A stretch of 64,000 bases of DNA from Sternotherus odoratus. Lineage: Eukaryota; Chordata; Testudines; Kinosternidae. The DNA is taken from NCBI GenBank assembly GCA_032164245.1, contig JAVMKO010000003.1, positions 7,388,651 through 7,452,650 of the forward strand. Direction: 5' to 3'. Within the stretch, counting starts at the first letter, position 1. Every line of letters begins with the position of its first letter. The position numbers were made by a program, and so were the translations under genes. The notes under the pieces are model-generated. The model was given only the letters and a program-made list of their open reading frames with translations. It was not told where the DNA came from and did no database searches. Below are positions 1-11,557 of the stretch, piece by piece.

Positions 1-776
1 ACTCAGGAGAGTGCTGCAGCTAACTTCCTGCCCCGAGACAGATCGCAGCCTGCTCCTGTCCTTTCCCCCCCACCTCTCTGGCTGACAGAGACTGGGGAGG
101 ACCCTCCCACACAATCAGGCAGCGCCCGGCCGGCCCCGCAGGAAGGGGGGGGTGAGGGGAGACAGCACAGCATTTCAGGGGGGTAGCAGGAGGTGGGCTG
201 GCAGCAGCAAGCAATGGCCAGCCCAGGTCAGGAGAGCTCTGTCTCTGCCCCCCTGCCTGCCTCAGAAGCATGCTGCTTGCTGCCTGTAAGGAGGGGGGGG
301 AGCCCACTCCCCCCCCACACCCAAACAGAGAGCCTCCATCTACCGTGGCCTGCTCCTGCGCCCCTCCCCCCCTGCTGAGTCCATAATTGGCCCCACACCC
401 CAGGAGGTGATGATGGCCAGGAGGACAGGTCTCTCACCTTCTTGCTGCCTGTGGGGCATGCATAGTGTAGGCGCCAGCAGAAGAGGGTGGGGGAAGAGAC
501 CCCCCCCCAGCCCCACCTCCCAAACCTGGATCCAGCCAGCCACCCTGCTGGATACTTCCTGGCTGGCCCCAGCCCCAGGCATCCCCCCACCTCACTGGAT
601 CCCAGGAGCAGCTACAGGAGAGGAGCAGACGAATGAACCTGCCTGCTTGCCAGATACTCCCCAGGACAGGACAGCCACCCCAGGTAAGCACCCCCAGCCT
701 GGGACTCCCTTGGCCCCTGGCAGGTGACAGGTCCCTCTGGCGTTTGGGGGAGGGGAGCCTTGTTGCATGATGCAGC

Positions 777-818
777 AGTGATTACCTGCAAGCCCCCCGT
801 TGCTTGCAGGTAATCACT
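777..818. repeat. Perfect hairpin, 17-bp arms
   Basis: Arms 777-793 and 802-818 are exact reverse complements (left arm agtgattacctgcaagc), separated by the 8-nt loop cccccgtt. Confidence 0.85.
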
Positions 819-829
819 ATATGATTATA

Positions 830-970
830 AAGTGGAGGGGAAGATCTTATTCTACTCCTAGCAGAGACATTTTTCTTTTACCTTAATTATACTACCTTAG
901 GGGCTATAACATATTACCAAAGTTCAATACAGAGTTTCTAAAACAAGATTATATGAAAAGGCATAATACA
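830..970 (-). repeat. Dispersed repeat shared with 44920-45070
   Basis: The reverse complement of this stretch matches 44920-45070, sharing for instance gttatagcccctaaggtag, ataattaaggta and gtagaataagatcttcccc. It is an unclassified, LTR-like interspersed repeat, here in the inverted orientation. Confidence 0.7.
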
Positions 971-1611
971 AAAGTCATATAAAAGTTAAACAAAAATGCA
1001 TAATGCAGAGATTTATCTACAGGCGGGGGAGCGTAGGAGGGGTAGTGTGAACAACACACTGTGCATGTATTGGGGGGAAGTCTCTGGGCATAATAGGTAA
1101 GTGTCAGAGGTTGCATCCTCCTCCCCAGCAGAGTGTGTGCAGACCACCTTGCTCATGGCAGAGCCAAGGAAAGGAGGCACCTGCTCTGCACATGCTGATT
1201 CTACCCAGAGCAGGCTGGGTCTGACTTTGCAACCAGGATCCTGCGCCCATGTCTGTCCTGCAGCTTTGGCCGGGGGTTGGAGCCGGAGCCCTGTGCCCCT
1301 GACCCCATGCTTTCTACAGGCTTTTTGAGCTTCCTAGGGCTGTGTGCCCCCTCTCATGGCTCCGATCAGGGCTCTGCACCTTTGCCTGTGGTGCCCCGCC
1401 CCCCCCGCTCATGCCCCGCCCCCTGCTGGTGCCCCCCCCCCCGCTCACGGAGTGTGTCCTGATATTTCACTCTTCCCATCTGGTCACCCTAATTACAATA
1501 CAGCTTTATATAGAAGGTCTCAGAAACTGCTGAATAACAATCCCAGACAGTTGCATGGCACAGTTCATTGGTACATCTCACAACACTTTACAAAGGAGGT
1601 CGGAATCATCC

Positions 1612-1745
1612 CCATTTTACAGACTGGGAAACTGAGGCATGGAGGGGAAGTGACTTGCCGAAGGTCACTCAACAGGTAAGCCGCAGAGTTGGGAGTAGAG
1701 TCGAAGTTTCCTCAGTCCCAGCACAGTGTTCTTTCAATCCACAGT
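1612..1745 (-). repeat. MIR-like SINE, reversed
   Basis: Reads ttttacagactgggaaactg, then gcatggaggggaagtgactt and gccgaaggtcactcaacagg, the reverse complement of the conserved MIR-type core ending CTCAGTTTCCC. Confidence 0.7.
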
Positions 1746-1879
1746 TGAGTTCCTCTGAGCGCCTTTAATCTCAATTTATTTATCTTAGCGAATGCTACAA
1801 GGCTGTCAATAATTACCACACAGGGAGAAGAGGTCTGATGCTGGAGTGCTCTTTAATGTAGCAAAGGAAGAAATGACTG

Positions 1880-2130
1880 GAAGTGGATGTCACCAAAGTT
1901 CAAAGTGGAAATAAGATGCACACTATTAAGAGAGAGGATAGATTGCCCAGTGATACAGTGATTCTCCATCATTTGGAGCCTTTAAATCAAGACTGAGTGC
2001 TCTAAAACAGGTGCCCTAGTTCAACCACTAATGATTGGGCTGGCGGCAGGAATCACTGGTTGGAATTGGCCTGTGCTGTACAGGATGCAGGCCTGGAGGA
2101 TCAGAATGGTCCCTCCTGGCTTTTAAACTG
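1880..2130 (+). repeat. Degenerate CR1-like LINE 3' fragment
   Basis: Has the 3'-end logic of the CR1/L3 group (aaatgactggaagtggatgt, gattctccatcatttggagc, tttaaatcaagactgagtgc, ggtccctcctggcttttaaa), but strongly diverged. Confidence 0.5.
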
Positions 2131-2389
2131 TGAAATATTGCACACGCTGAAGTCTGGGAGAGCTGGGCCTTGGGGAGCCCATAGAGAGCAGAGCTGCAAT
2201 AAAACACTGGAAATCTTTCTACTGAAGCTGTTGTTACCCGCACAAATTCTCTATCCCTTCCACACTAGAGGGACATACACCTTTACCCAGTTCCTAGGGC
2301 TCAAGGTGAAACCCTGTTAATTTATACAGCCACCCTTACCCAATTCCTAGAGCTCAGGGCACATCTTCCTGCGGGTTGGCAGGATCTTT

Positions 2390-2960
2390 AGCCGCTGAAA
2401 GAGCCTCACACAGTAATATTCGTATCCTCTATTTATTGACAATTCCCAAACAAACAGAATACACAAGCTAAACACACAGTATCATTCTCACCAATCCTGG
2501 GACAGGCAAGCAGGCTCCCCTGTATATGACAAGCAAGGTCAGTCGCTGGATCTTAGCTGCTGCACCTCAGGGTCAGAAAAGTCCTGGCAGCTGTTATCTT
2601 AGGCTGGGTCTTGGAGGTGTGGTCTTTTCCTCAGGGGTTCCTTATCTCCTTTGGTCTTCCTCCAGCCCTTCTCCTCCTTGCTTCTGGTATTTCTCTGATC
2701 TTCTTCTCCTCAGCTCCTTCTTGAGTCTTGCTTCTCTTAACCAATTATCTTAGTATATTTTTACTAACCAATCCTAACAAAATTACCTAACCAATCCTAC
2801 CCCACCACCTTAACTGATTTACATCTAGCACAATTAATTATACAGGAGACAGAGACCTTTTCAAACCAGACAGAGATCACAGGTCAAACAATAGGAAAGT
2901 GTCCTGACAATGCTTTATCTGGTGACAGTGAGAACTATTAGGGCGAGTCCCCTTCTCACA
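2390..2960. repeat. Possible old LTR retroelement fragment
   Basis: An A/T-rich stretch with short internal duplications (aaccaatcctaacaaaatta / taaccaatcctacccc) and an acaggagacagagacc-type segment resembling turtle endogenous LTR-element sequence. No ORF survives. Family assignment is from memory and weak. Confidence 0.3.
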
Positions 2961-3480
2961 ACCTGGTGTGAATCTTTTCAATACATTTTGAATTACAGAT
3001 GGAAAGTGAGTATGTGACTCCAGGGCTGCAGCTGATGGCTGCTGCATCTTCAGTCTGGCTACAGAAGGCGGCTTTGGTTCAGGCCTTCCAGCATGGCTAC
3101 AGAAAAGCCGGATAGTTGCACTGTTCACTTGGTGGGACTCTTGCCTAAAGTTACACTTGGTGTCCAGAGTTTGTTTTGTAAAACTCCCCTATGCACCAGC
3201 TCCCAAGTGATGCTGTCCAAGGCTGTCCCGCCTTCAAGAAATTACAGGCTGCCTCTGAGCTGTGGCCAGAAATCATAGGAGTTTTTGTTTTGGCACATGC
3301 TGAATTTGGGTATACGGCTGAGGGCCTTAAATCTGCTCCCACTGAAGCCAGTGGGAATTTTGCCAGCCCCTTCGGTGGGAGCAGGATTAGACCCCAGTAG
3401 ACTATAACCCAGTCTACTGGGGTCCAATGACAAATGCCACTTTTGGCACAATGTACATTTCTTTGTGGTTTCTGTTGTAG

Positions 3481-3609
3481 ATCTCCTTGGAGTTCAGAAA
3501 CCTGGCAACGGTGTATCGAGATGTGATTGCAGATATTTGCCACAAGATGGGGGCTGGAATGGCCGAGTTCTTGGAAAAGAAGGTGGACACCCAGCAAGAG
3601 TGGGATAAG
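3481..3609 (+). CDS. FDFT1: FDFT1 coding exon (ISLEFRNLA...EWDK)
   Basis: 129 nt, 43 codons, phase 0 at both ends. Acceptor tctgttgtag precedes it and donor gtaagtgagc follows. The peptide contains [20 protein letters not shown], matching the family segment upstream of the second Asp-rich region. Confidence 0.95.
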
Positions 3610-6600
3610 GTAAGTGAGCATTGAGAGCGCATGCTCTCAAGTAGGCAAAAGGCTCTAAGAGGAGGGAGAAAAATTGTTCTTCTTACCCTCTGTGGATAGG
3701 ACAAGAAGCAATGGGCTTAAATTGCAGCAAGGGCGGTTTAGGTTGGCCATTAGGAAAAACTTCCTGACTGTCAGGGTGGTTAAGCACTGGAATAAATTGC
3801 CTAGGGAGGTTGTGGAATCTCCATCATTGGAGGTTTTTAAGAGCAGGCTGGACAAATACCTGCCAGGGATGGTCTAGATAATACTTAGTCCTGCCATGAG
3901 GGCCGGGGACTGGACTAGATGACCTCTTGAAGTCACTTCCAGTCCTATGATTCTGTGCTCAGGGCAACGCAAAGGGCAACTGACCTTGTGGAGAGCAGTG
4001 GCTGTGCATTATTGATAGGTAAAGCGTAATACAGCTGTAGTGCAGAATCTTCGGTGGGCCGTCTTACCCCCTGCCCACTTAACTCCTTGACTAAGAACAC
4101 AAAGTACTCTCCGTCCCCTGCTTTGGCTGCTAGGCTGTTCACTGAAATGCAAGCACACACCATAAAGCCTTAATGCTGGTTTGGAGCGATTTTCCTGGAA
4201 CATGCACTAGATAAAATGGTCTACATGAGCATCTTCTCTCATTTGGGTCTTTCATCTGGCTGACGGAAGCCCAGTGCCGTTAACAGCTGCGAATGACACG
4301 CTTGCTATTTTTCCCGGGTGGAGCAATGGTCCGGTGGTAGAATCCACACTGTAGAAATATATTCTTGGTATGTGGATGTTGGCTGTTGAGCACTGGCATG
4401 AAAACACATGCCAGAGAGCCCTCACTCAGTGTCGCTCTGTATATTCCAAGCCTAAACCCAAATACCACTGACATCCATCAAAATGGGCTTGATCTGCAGC
4501 AAGTTGAACTGCATGGGAACTATCTTGGGAAGGTCCCCCTAAAGACTCACACAGTCCTGTTAAATAACCTACAGGCGTCATTTTGCTGTAGCCACATGGA
4601 CTAGGAGAGAGAGGTTTCACAACTCCTTTTGTTCTTTCCAAACCTTGCAGTATTGTCACTATGTTGCTGGGCTAGTGGGAATTGGCCTTTCTCGGCTGTT
4701 CTCTGCATCAGAGCTAGAAGATCCCATCGTAGGACAGGACACAGAGCTTGCCAATTCCATGGGCCTCTTTCTTCAGAAAACCAACATCATTCGTGATTAT
4801 CTGGAGGACCAGCTGGAGGGAAGAGAATTCTGGCCCAGAGAGGTAAAGGAAACCAGCACTCTTCAGATGACCGATTCAGCCTGATATGGTTTATTCGGAA
4901 GTGTTAGCACTGTGATGCAGACAGCTCATCGGAAAGGAATAAGACTGGAGATACTGTTGCTGCTTTGATACAGAGTTAGTCAGGACTACTTGTTAGGAGA
5001 CCCATTTCACAGAATTTATCTTTTGATTCTTTTTCTGATCTAGGTTTCTGGTTTTTTTCAGACAGTTGCACAAATCTGTCTGTAGGGAGTTTAGGCAAAA
5101 CTCTTCTGTCCCAGAGATCCTACAGTGGTATAGCGGAAAGGTCAATTGTCAGCATGCCTGTCCCATGGTTATAATCTCTTCAGCAGAGTGTCTGTGACGG
5201 CAGAGGTTTCTCCAGACAATCTTGGACGGAGTTGCTCTGCTCCATACACCAGCCCTGTTCGCGGGATGGGACAGGGTCCCTGTAAACTCAGAGGAGTTGG
5301 CCCAACTCAGATTGGGAGACCATCTTCCTAACACGGGGACTCGGCTGCGCCAGCCCCAGTCTAGCAAAGCATTTACACACACATGTAACACTAAGTGCGC
5401 GAGTAGCCCCACCAAGCTCAGAGCAGTTACTCATGCTAGGAAGTGTAAGTGCCTTTCTGAATCAGAGGCGTGGACACTTAACTTCAGAGCTACTAGCAGA
5501 GTCCAGTACTCTCTCTTTCGCAGTGTGCCTTACTGAAAGGGTTGCTATAATGGGAGTGAGTGGAATAGTAGTCAGAGTGAACTGTGTGTTAAGGGTCTTG
5601 TGTCTGACTGTAACAAAGTCTGATTACAAGAATGAGGTGCAGTAAAATAAGATCTTTGTGTTTGACCCTTTGATATGGGCTCCCATATGAATATCTGAAA
5701 AGTGCTCACTGCTGAGTGGTGTTACTATGGACTGTCGGCGTTCCCAGGTTTGGAGCCGGTATGCCAAGAAGCTGTCGGATCTCGCCAGGCCGGAGAACAT
5801 TGACGTGGCCGTCCAGTGTATGAATGAACTGATCACAAATGCATTGCACCATGTCCCCGACGTTCTCACCTACCTGTCTAGACTGAAAAACCAGAGCGTC
5901 TTCAACTTCTGCGCTATTCCGCAGGTAGGTTAATGTGTCCAGATGTTTGAACCAGATCTTTTCATTGCCTTTTTCCCCTTCCCACTTTCCTTTGGGGCTG
6001 GATGTCTTCTCCGTTCCATACACAGTATTTAATACCAGCCCTGTTTTTTTCTCTCCGATATTAAATGCATTCAACATGGAGATCACCAAGCATTTTGAGT
6101 TGTTGTCTTGAGAGATTGGGTCTTTCTCCAGAGGAATGACTCTGCTCTCAGGTATACAGTAGACTCTCGATTATCCAGGATTGTGTTAACCAGAATGTGG
6201 ATTAACCAGGATGCCAAAAAAAATATGCGCAACTCGCAGGGCCGGCTCTGGCTTTATTGCCACCCCAAGAACAAAGAAAAAAAAAAACCCCACCAGAGCA
6301 CAGGGCAACCAGTGAACCAACACTCCCTCCCCCCAGTGCAGGGTGGCTGGTGAACCAACCCCTCCCTCCCCATATTTCCTATGGATGGTGATTATCTGGG
6401 ATTTTATTAACCAGGATTAATTTTTTCCCTATCATCCTGGATAATCGAGAGTCTACTGTATGTGCTATTCAGTGCTGCTTGTCATTTCTCCTTAGGTGAT
6501 GGCCATCGCCACTCTGGTGGCCTGTTACAATAACAAACAGGTGTTCAGGGGGCTCGTGAAGATTCGAAAGGGACAAGCTGTGACTTTAATGATGGATGCC

Positions 6601-8887
6601 ACAAACATACAAGCTGTCAAGGCTATAATGTACCAGTATGTGGAAGAGGTAGGTTTGGTGGCTTGATTTGAAAGACTAATATTCATATGTAGCTGTTTCC
6701 TCTTTAATCGTCAGCGTTCTGCTGTTAGGGCTAAGCTGGGGTTTCCACTATACGCCCGATTCAGCAGTTTAGCAACTGCCCTTTTGCTTTAGCTAAAATC
6801 GTTGAAGATGTTCTAGGAACAAGGACATCAGCTTGAAATAGTAAAGTCTGGAACATGGCTTTTTTATTCGTCTCCGGTGCTGTAAATCCTTAGTCCGAAG
6901 TGTATTCTCCAGAAGTGTTAGCGCTTCTCAGTTGGTTATAAAAGCCACTCTTCTGTTTTCAGAGGATGTAATTATAGCTGTTGCAGAAGTGAGAACTACA
7001 GTTGAGATGACTAACTGCCAGTCTAAACCTCTGCCCTCACTCCTAACTTCCAGATTTTATATGGAATTGTGTAACATGTATGGGTGTTAAACCCCACATA
7101 CTGGTTTGTATAGATGTTGCACAATCTTAATGGGAAGCGAGGAATATTTGTAGCACCTTAGAGACTAACCAGTTTATTTCAGCATAAGCTTTTGTGGGCT
7201 ATAGCTCACCTCGCTTTCTTTACGGATACAGACTAACACGGCTGCTATTCTTGAACCAATCTTAATGGGAGATTTCTTTATGCCAGTTTGGTAAGTTCAT
7301 ATATTTCCAGTGCGTCATGGAAAATAAAGACTGTTAATTGCTGTGGCTGTCCCAGATGCCCTGTCAGTAGGACAAACCTTAGTGATCTGATTGACCCGTC
7401 TTTTCAGGGTGATGCACAGCTAATGATATAGGTACCACTGCACTTAGAGCAGAGCTCCCATTGGAATCAATGGGAGCTCCATGACCATAGAAAATGGATT
7501 GCCACCTTCAGTTCTGTGCCGCTTTCAGAGCTGGGCTGTGAAGGCAGCAGCCACCGAGCTTCCTGCAGCTGAAAGGAGACTCGTGGAGGTGGGTCTGATC
7601 TCCCCCATGCTCCCAGCCAGGGGTTCCTAGCTACTAGTCATGACCAGGGGTGGATTAACACACAGGCCTAAGGGACCATGTCCAGGGGCCAGGGCCATTT
7701 GAAAAATGGATATCTCGAACCCTGTCAGGAGCTGCAGAGGGCGGTGGGGGGTATGTGTGTGATTGAAGCCCCAAGCACTGGCAGGAATTGTGGGCACTGA
7801 AGCCCCAAGCCTTGGTGCCCCAAGTCTGGGCAGGAGCCGTGGGGGCAGGGAAGCCCTGAGCTCAGACGCCTGAAGCCCCAGCTGGAGCTATGAGGACGGA
7901 AGCTCGGAGCCTGGGCACAAGCTGGGCGGGATAGAAGCCCAGATGCCTGGAGCCCCGGCAAGAGTCACGGGGTGGGGAGCACCAACCCGGGGCATTCCAG
8001 TCCCTGGTAGGAGCTGCCGGGGGGCGGAAGCCCAGACCCTAGCTCCGGGGCTGTTGCAGCACAGAATTGAGGGTGTACCTGCCTGTGGAGGTGGGACTGA
8101 TCCCCCCCCACCCTCCAATAATGGCCGTGCAGGGGAAGGACAAGTTCTGTCCCTCCCTGGCCTGCCTGGACTAGCAGAATTCGGGGCGATCTGATTTTCA
8201 CGAGGAAGGGTTTATTTCACAGTCCATGACACGTTTTTTATGTGAAATTGGTAGGGCCCTATTTATGGAATAGACTCCTGTACAGGGCTGTAGGTGCCCT
8301 AACAGAATCACCAGTACACCAACCCCCCAGCAGGATTCATAAACATTAAACCAAGTTCTGGCTAATGTGGCTTGAATTTCTTTGCAGTCGGGGGGGTGGG
8401 GAGAGGGTGTATCCTCTAAACTCAGTTCAATTAGCACAGTGCTCAGGCAAAATATTCCCTCTTCACTCTAGTCAGGGAAATTCGCTAAGTTAATGCGGTT
8501 CCAATCTCCTTTGGTTTAAAAACTGGCTGGATTGCTGGGAAGGAGTGTTATCCTTTTGGAATATGCATAGCACCTCCTCCACAGAAGCCATATAATATCC
8601 TAGGAATTGTGGGTGTGGTTTTCAGGGTTACTTTCTGACCTCGTGTGGGGTTTTTCTCTCTCCAGATCTACCAGAAGGTTCCAAGCACAGACCCGTCTTC
8701 TAACAAGACCCGGCAGATCATCGTCGCAATCCGGACAATGAGTTTGCCCAATGGCGTTGTGGTCACCCGTAACCATTACTCCCCGATCTACCTCTCGTGC
8801 GCCATGCTTTTGGCAGCGCTGAGCTGGCAGTATCTGAGTGCCATGTCAAAGGCGTCAGAGGAGTATGTGCAGGCCAGCGAGAACTGA
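3481..8887 (+). CDS. FDFT1: Squalene synthase (farnesyl-diphosphate farnesyltransferase 1), 3' five coding exons; 5' part lies outside the window
   Basis: Squalene synthase joins two farnesyl diphosphates head to head via presqualene diphosphate and reduces the product with NADPH to squalene, the first committed sterol step, on the ER membrane. Exons at 3481-3609, 4651-4842, 5748-5924, 6496-6648 and 8666-8887 join in phase 0 to give 290 residues that follow the C-terminal 70% of the vertebrate family. Seen: EFRNLA start, [10 protein letters not shown], the second Asp-rich motif in [44 protein letters not shown], and a hydrophobic C-terminal anchor beginning [16 protein letters not shown]. The N-terminal exons with the first Asp-rich motif (DTLEDD in the family) are not in the window, so the gene begins upstream. 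No frameshift or stop is seen. It converges on CTSB, as in human. Confidence 0.97.
3661..3957 (+). repeat. CR1 LINE, 3' end
   Basis: A 5'-truncated CR1. Typical segments are ggacaagaagcaatgggctt, ggaaaaacttcctgactgtc, aggttgtggaatctccatca and gactggactagatgacctct, ending cctatgattctgtg, the CR1 3' terminus. The ORF it contains is the non-functional CR1 tail. It lies in an FDFT1 intron. Confidence 0.9.
4651..4842 (+). CDS. FDFT1: FDFT1 coding exon with second Asp-rich motif
   Basis: 192 nt, 64 codons, phase 0. Acceptor aaccttgcag, donor gtaaagg. It encodes [20 protein letters not shown] and, near the end, the Mg-binding second Asp-rich motif within NIIRDYLED followed by GREFWPRE. This is the most diagnostic exon of the gene here. 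Confidence 0.97.
5748..5924 (+). CDS. FDFT1: FDFT1 coding exon (VWSRYAKKL...CAIPQ)
   Basis: 177 nt, 59 codons, phase 0. Acceptor gttcccag, donor gtaggttaat. Encodes the family segment [20 protein letters not shown] followed by [12 protein letters not shown]. Confidence 0.96.
6157..6458. mobile_element. Tigger/pogo-type MITE
   Basis: 302 bp with perfect 25-bp terminal inverted repeats starting CAGTAGACTCTCGATTATCC and a TA target duplication on each side (6155-6156, 6459-6460). No transposase ORF, so it is non-autonomous. It ends 37 bp before an FDFT1 exon. Confidence 0.92.
6496..6648 (+). CDS. FDFT1: FDFT1 coding exon ([13 protein letters not shown]...YVEE)
   Basis: 153 nt, 51 codons, phase 0. 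Acceptor tttctccttag, donor gtaggtttgg. Encodes [17 protein letters not shown], a conserved squalene synthase block. It begins 37 bp after the right end of a Tigger-type MITE. Confidence 0.96.
7145..7257 (-). repeat. Penelope-derived short repeat, copy 1
   Basis: Contains gcaccttagagactaaccag, gcataagcttttgtgggcta and a cagactaacacggctgctat tail, the short form of the element at 34993-35614. The ribozyme-like box is lost. Confidence 0.75.
7655..8270. repeat. Degenerate GC-rich internal repeats ending in a DNA-transposon terminus
   Basis: Irregular repeats of a gaagccccaagcctgggcag type run from about 7770 to 8060. The block ends with tatgtgaaattggtagggcc, a terminus I recognise from turtle hAT-like MITEs. 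Short ORFs on both strands here are repeat artefacts. Confidence 0.45.
8666..8887 (+). CDS. FDFT1: FDFT1 terminal coding exon with membrane anchor and stop
   Basis: 222 nt including TGA at 8885-8887. Acceptor tttctctctccag. Encodes [19 protein letters not shown], then the hydrophobic helix beginning [20 protein letters not shown] that anchors the enzyme in the ER, ending EEYVQASEN. The ATG 21 nt upstream at 8645 is intronic, so it is not a real start. Confidence 0.96.
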   Translation: MYQKVPSTDPSSNKTRQIIVAIRTMSLPNGVVVTRNHYSPIYLSCAMLLAALSWQYLSAMSKASEEYVQASEN

Positions 8888-10587
8888 GGGGTGATGGGGA
8901 GAGCGAAGGTCGGTGGATGGATGGTGTTGGGGAAAGGTTCTTGTCTCTTCCCTGTTGGGTCTGCTGCCTTGGAGGATGCAACTGGAGTGGGCCCTTAAAG
9001 CTGTGAACGGAATGGCAAGTCTGAAGGTATTGGTTGGCCCACAGTATGGGGTTTTGCAGCCACTGGCCAGCGGCTGGATTTGGCTGCTATCGCTGTTCGG
9101 ATGAACAGGTTACAAGAAAGACCGGTTGAGTCTCACTTTTCCTCTTTATGGGAGACTGTTTTACCTGAATTCTGGCCAGGATATTTTTTAATTGCCTCTT
9201 TGTCACTTGTGATTTTGACGCCTCCCTCCTGTAAAATGTTGCATGACGTGAGCCTTTGCGTTCTCCCTCATCTGTCCTGTGCGTGTGTTCTTACCTCAGT
9301 ACCTTCATTGCTCAGCAGCTGAATGGTTCCAGCAAGTCAGCCATCTTGGAAGCCACCATTCCCTCCAATGGATGAAATCTTCGATTCACCGGGGCAATAT
9401 CTGGCTGTTTTCTGACCCTTTCTCTAAAGAGCTGGGGATCTTACAGTACAAAGATGAGCGCATAAATTCTGGGCCTCTCCCCCTTGTACTAAAGAACTGT
9501 GAAGAGATACTTAAATATTAGAGCTATGGCGATAACTTGGATTTAGCTTCCCGGTGAGATCATTTGGTACAGGTTAAAGAGCTCGGAGGGTGAAGGATGT
9601 GTGCTCTGTCTGCTGAAAGCCAGGTAGATGACAGTACATGCAAAGCTTATTTCTCAGCAGAAGGGTGGGGGAGGCTGGCTGGCTGATAGGTGGGGAATGG
9701 TTAAGTCTGGTATGATACAGCTGCACTGCTAGGGAGTAATCATCCATCCAACCAGGGTCTTGAGATATCAAAGGTAGCTCCTGGTCCATCGCTTGGGGAT
9801 GGTTTTCCCCATCAAGCCTTGCAGTGAGGGTCCCCTTGGCCCTTCCTGGGCAGAGGATGTGCACTGTAGTAAGGGACTACAGCAGTGGCAGTGAGAGGGG
9901 GAGACCAAAGCTGCCAGGGGGAGCCAAGGAGGGGGGTCTGGCGTCAGCAAACCTTCCTGACCTGGAGAGATCAAGGCGAATGTTGGAGTCTTTCTCCCCC
10001 TGGTCCCTCCTGTATTTGTGCCCCGCCCAGGCTGACAGTGTGACCTAAAGGCCTGGGTCTCCTCTTTTGAAGTAGTAACTAATGGGCTTTGGAAGGAGGG
10101 TGGTTGCATAGCTGCTGTCTGTGCATTCAAACTCCCTTTGGAAACATGACTGTAATCACATGCCACTATTTTCTGTGGCTAAAGCAGCGTTCCTCTCACC
10201 CAAGCCGGCCTTGGGGCGGGCAGATCTAGCCTGCTCTGCAGGACTGTCTGCAATAGATACACACAATGCTGGTTTGACACCTCCTGGCTGTTCAGATGAA
10301 GTACTCCACAGCAAATACTGTGATCTGTGCTACCTGGCGATTGCTCCCAGCTCCTGTGAAACTCACAGTACCCGTGCTGGAGACAAGCATGGAAATTCTT
10401 CAGAGTAAGACTTGTGGGCTGCTTTCAGTTCCACTCACAGCATCTCTGAACCTAGCCCTGTCCTGCCCATTTGAGCAGTTGGCAGCCTTCACAAATCTGT
10501 CTGGAAGAACCTTCATGAAGGAAACAGACACTTGTCTCTCTGGACTCAAGAAATCCCTGCAACCAGCTCGGAAACGGATCTTTAAAG

Positions 10588-10862
10588 CAGCAGTTCTCAA
10601 ACTTTTGAGAACTGCGACCCCTTTTTCACCCATTGGCAGCTGCAGCGGACCCTTGTATGTCCGCCAAAAAGCCACCGATTGAATTACTTCCGCATTTGAC
10701 GGCTATTTTCGGCGGACAGGCCCAGTGCTCCTGAAATAGTGCGGCATGTCTGCCAAAAAGCCACCAAACGTGGAAGTAATTCATTCGGCGGCTTTTAAGC
10801 AGGGCCAGGAGCTCGCAACCTGTCTGGGAGTGCTCCGTGACCCCCAGTTTCAGGAAACCCTG
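10588..10862. mobile_element. hAT-type MITE
   Basis: Begins cagcagttctcaaacttttg and ends tttcaggaaaccctg, flanked by identical 8-bp direct repeats ctttaaag (10580-10587, 10863-10870), the hAT signature. 275 bp, no transposase. Confidence 0.88.
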
Positions 10863-11551
10863 CTTTAAAGGCTCTTCCTATGATGCTGGCAGAAGTAGTA
10901 GGGCTGGCACCAGGAAGTCTGCTCAAAAGCAGGTGGGTTAGCCCGATTCACTTCCAGTTCAGAAGGGATGGGTGTCTACAAGACTCCTAACCCTCCCCCC
11001 CCCCCCAATCATCTTTAAGCTAGCACTGCTCAGCTTTTAAAGCAGTGGCATTGCATAGAGGTAAGTGTGTTTAAGGAAGACAGAGGCTTGCTGCTGCTCT
11101 AACTCACCCCACCTACTGTTACATGTGGACTACTGTGCTGTACTTGCTGTGAGTGACTCCCCTGCTTTTCATTAACACCTAGTGGAGTAGGGCCCTGGAG
11201 GAGAGGGCTGAGGAACTATTATCAGTGCTGTTATGGGAAGCAACTCTCTCCATTAAATCTTCTGTTCCACAATGCAAGCTTGATGGGGCTGCATTTAAAT
11301 AGCAGATGCAGCTGGAGTTGTAGATGTGCCCCCCTTGGGGGAAAGGTACCTGAGTGACTTAGTCTAGTCACTGGAAATGTAGGAGTGGGGATTTGTACTG
11401 GGCAAAGTCTTGAGTGTTAAGACCAGCAAAGCACTACAGTGCTGTTATAGGATTATCTGTGTACATACTTAGCTTAATTCAGTGTTGATGCAAATATTGT
11501 TTTGCTCTTTATGTAGTGAGGGCTGGGCTTCAGTTCTCAGCTTCCATTAAC

Positions 11552-11557
11552 AATAAA
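11552..11557 (+). terminator. FDFT1: Candidate FDFT1 poly(A) signal AATAAA
   Basis: AATAAA on + in an A/T-rich stretch 2.7 kb after the FDFT1 stop. A second AATAAA lies near 11720. I saw no perfect AATAAA earlier in the 3' flank, but variant hexamers could be used, so the real 3'UTR may be shorter. Confidence 0.35.

Larger units (their letters stand above)
1..3480. other. FDFT1 intron, no exon seen
   Basis: None of the upstream FDFT1 exons can be found here. The first 730 bp are C/G-rich with no coding support. The rest holds repeat remnants: a 17-bp-arm hairpin, an LTR-like repeat copy, a MIR-like SINE, a CR1-like fragment and A/T-rich LTR-like sequence. Confidence 0.6.

Noticed and set aside
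3674..3877. 67-codon + ORF in an FDFT1 intron ([19 protein letters not shown])
   Set aside because: This is the well-known translation of the CR1 LINE 3' tail, not a separate gene.
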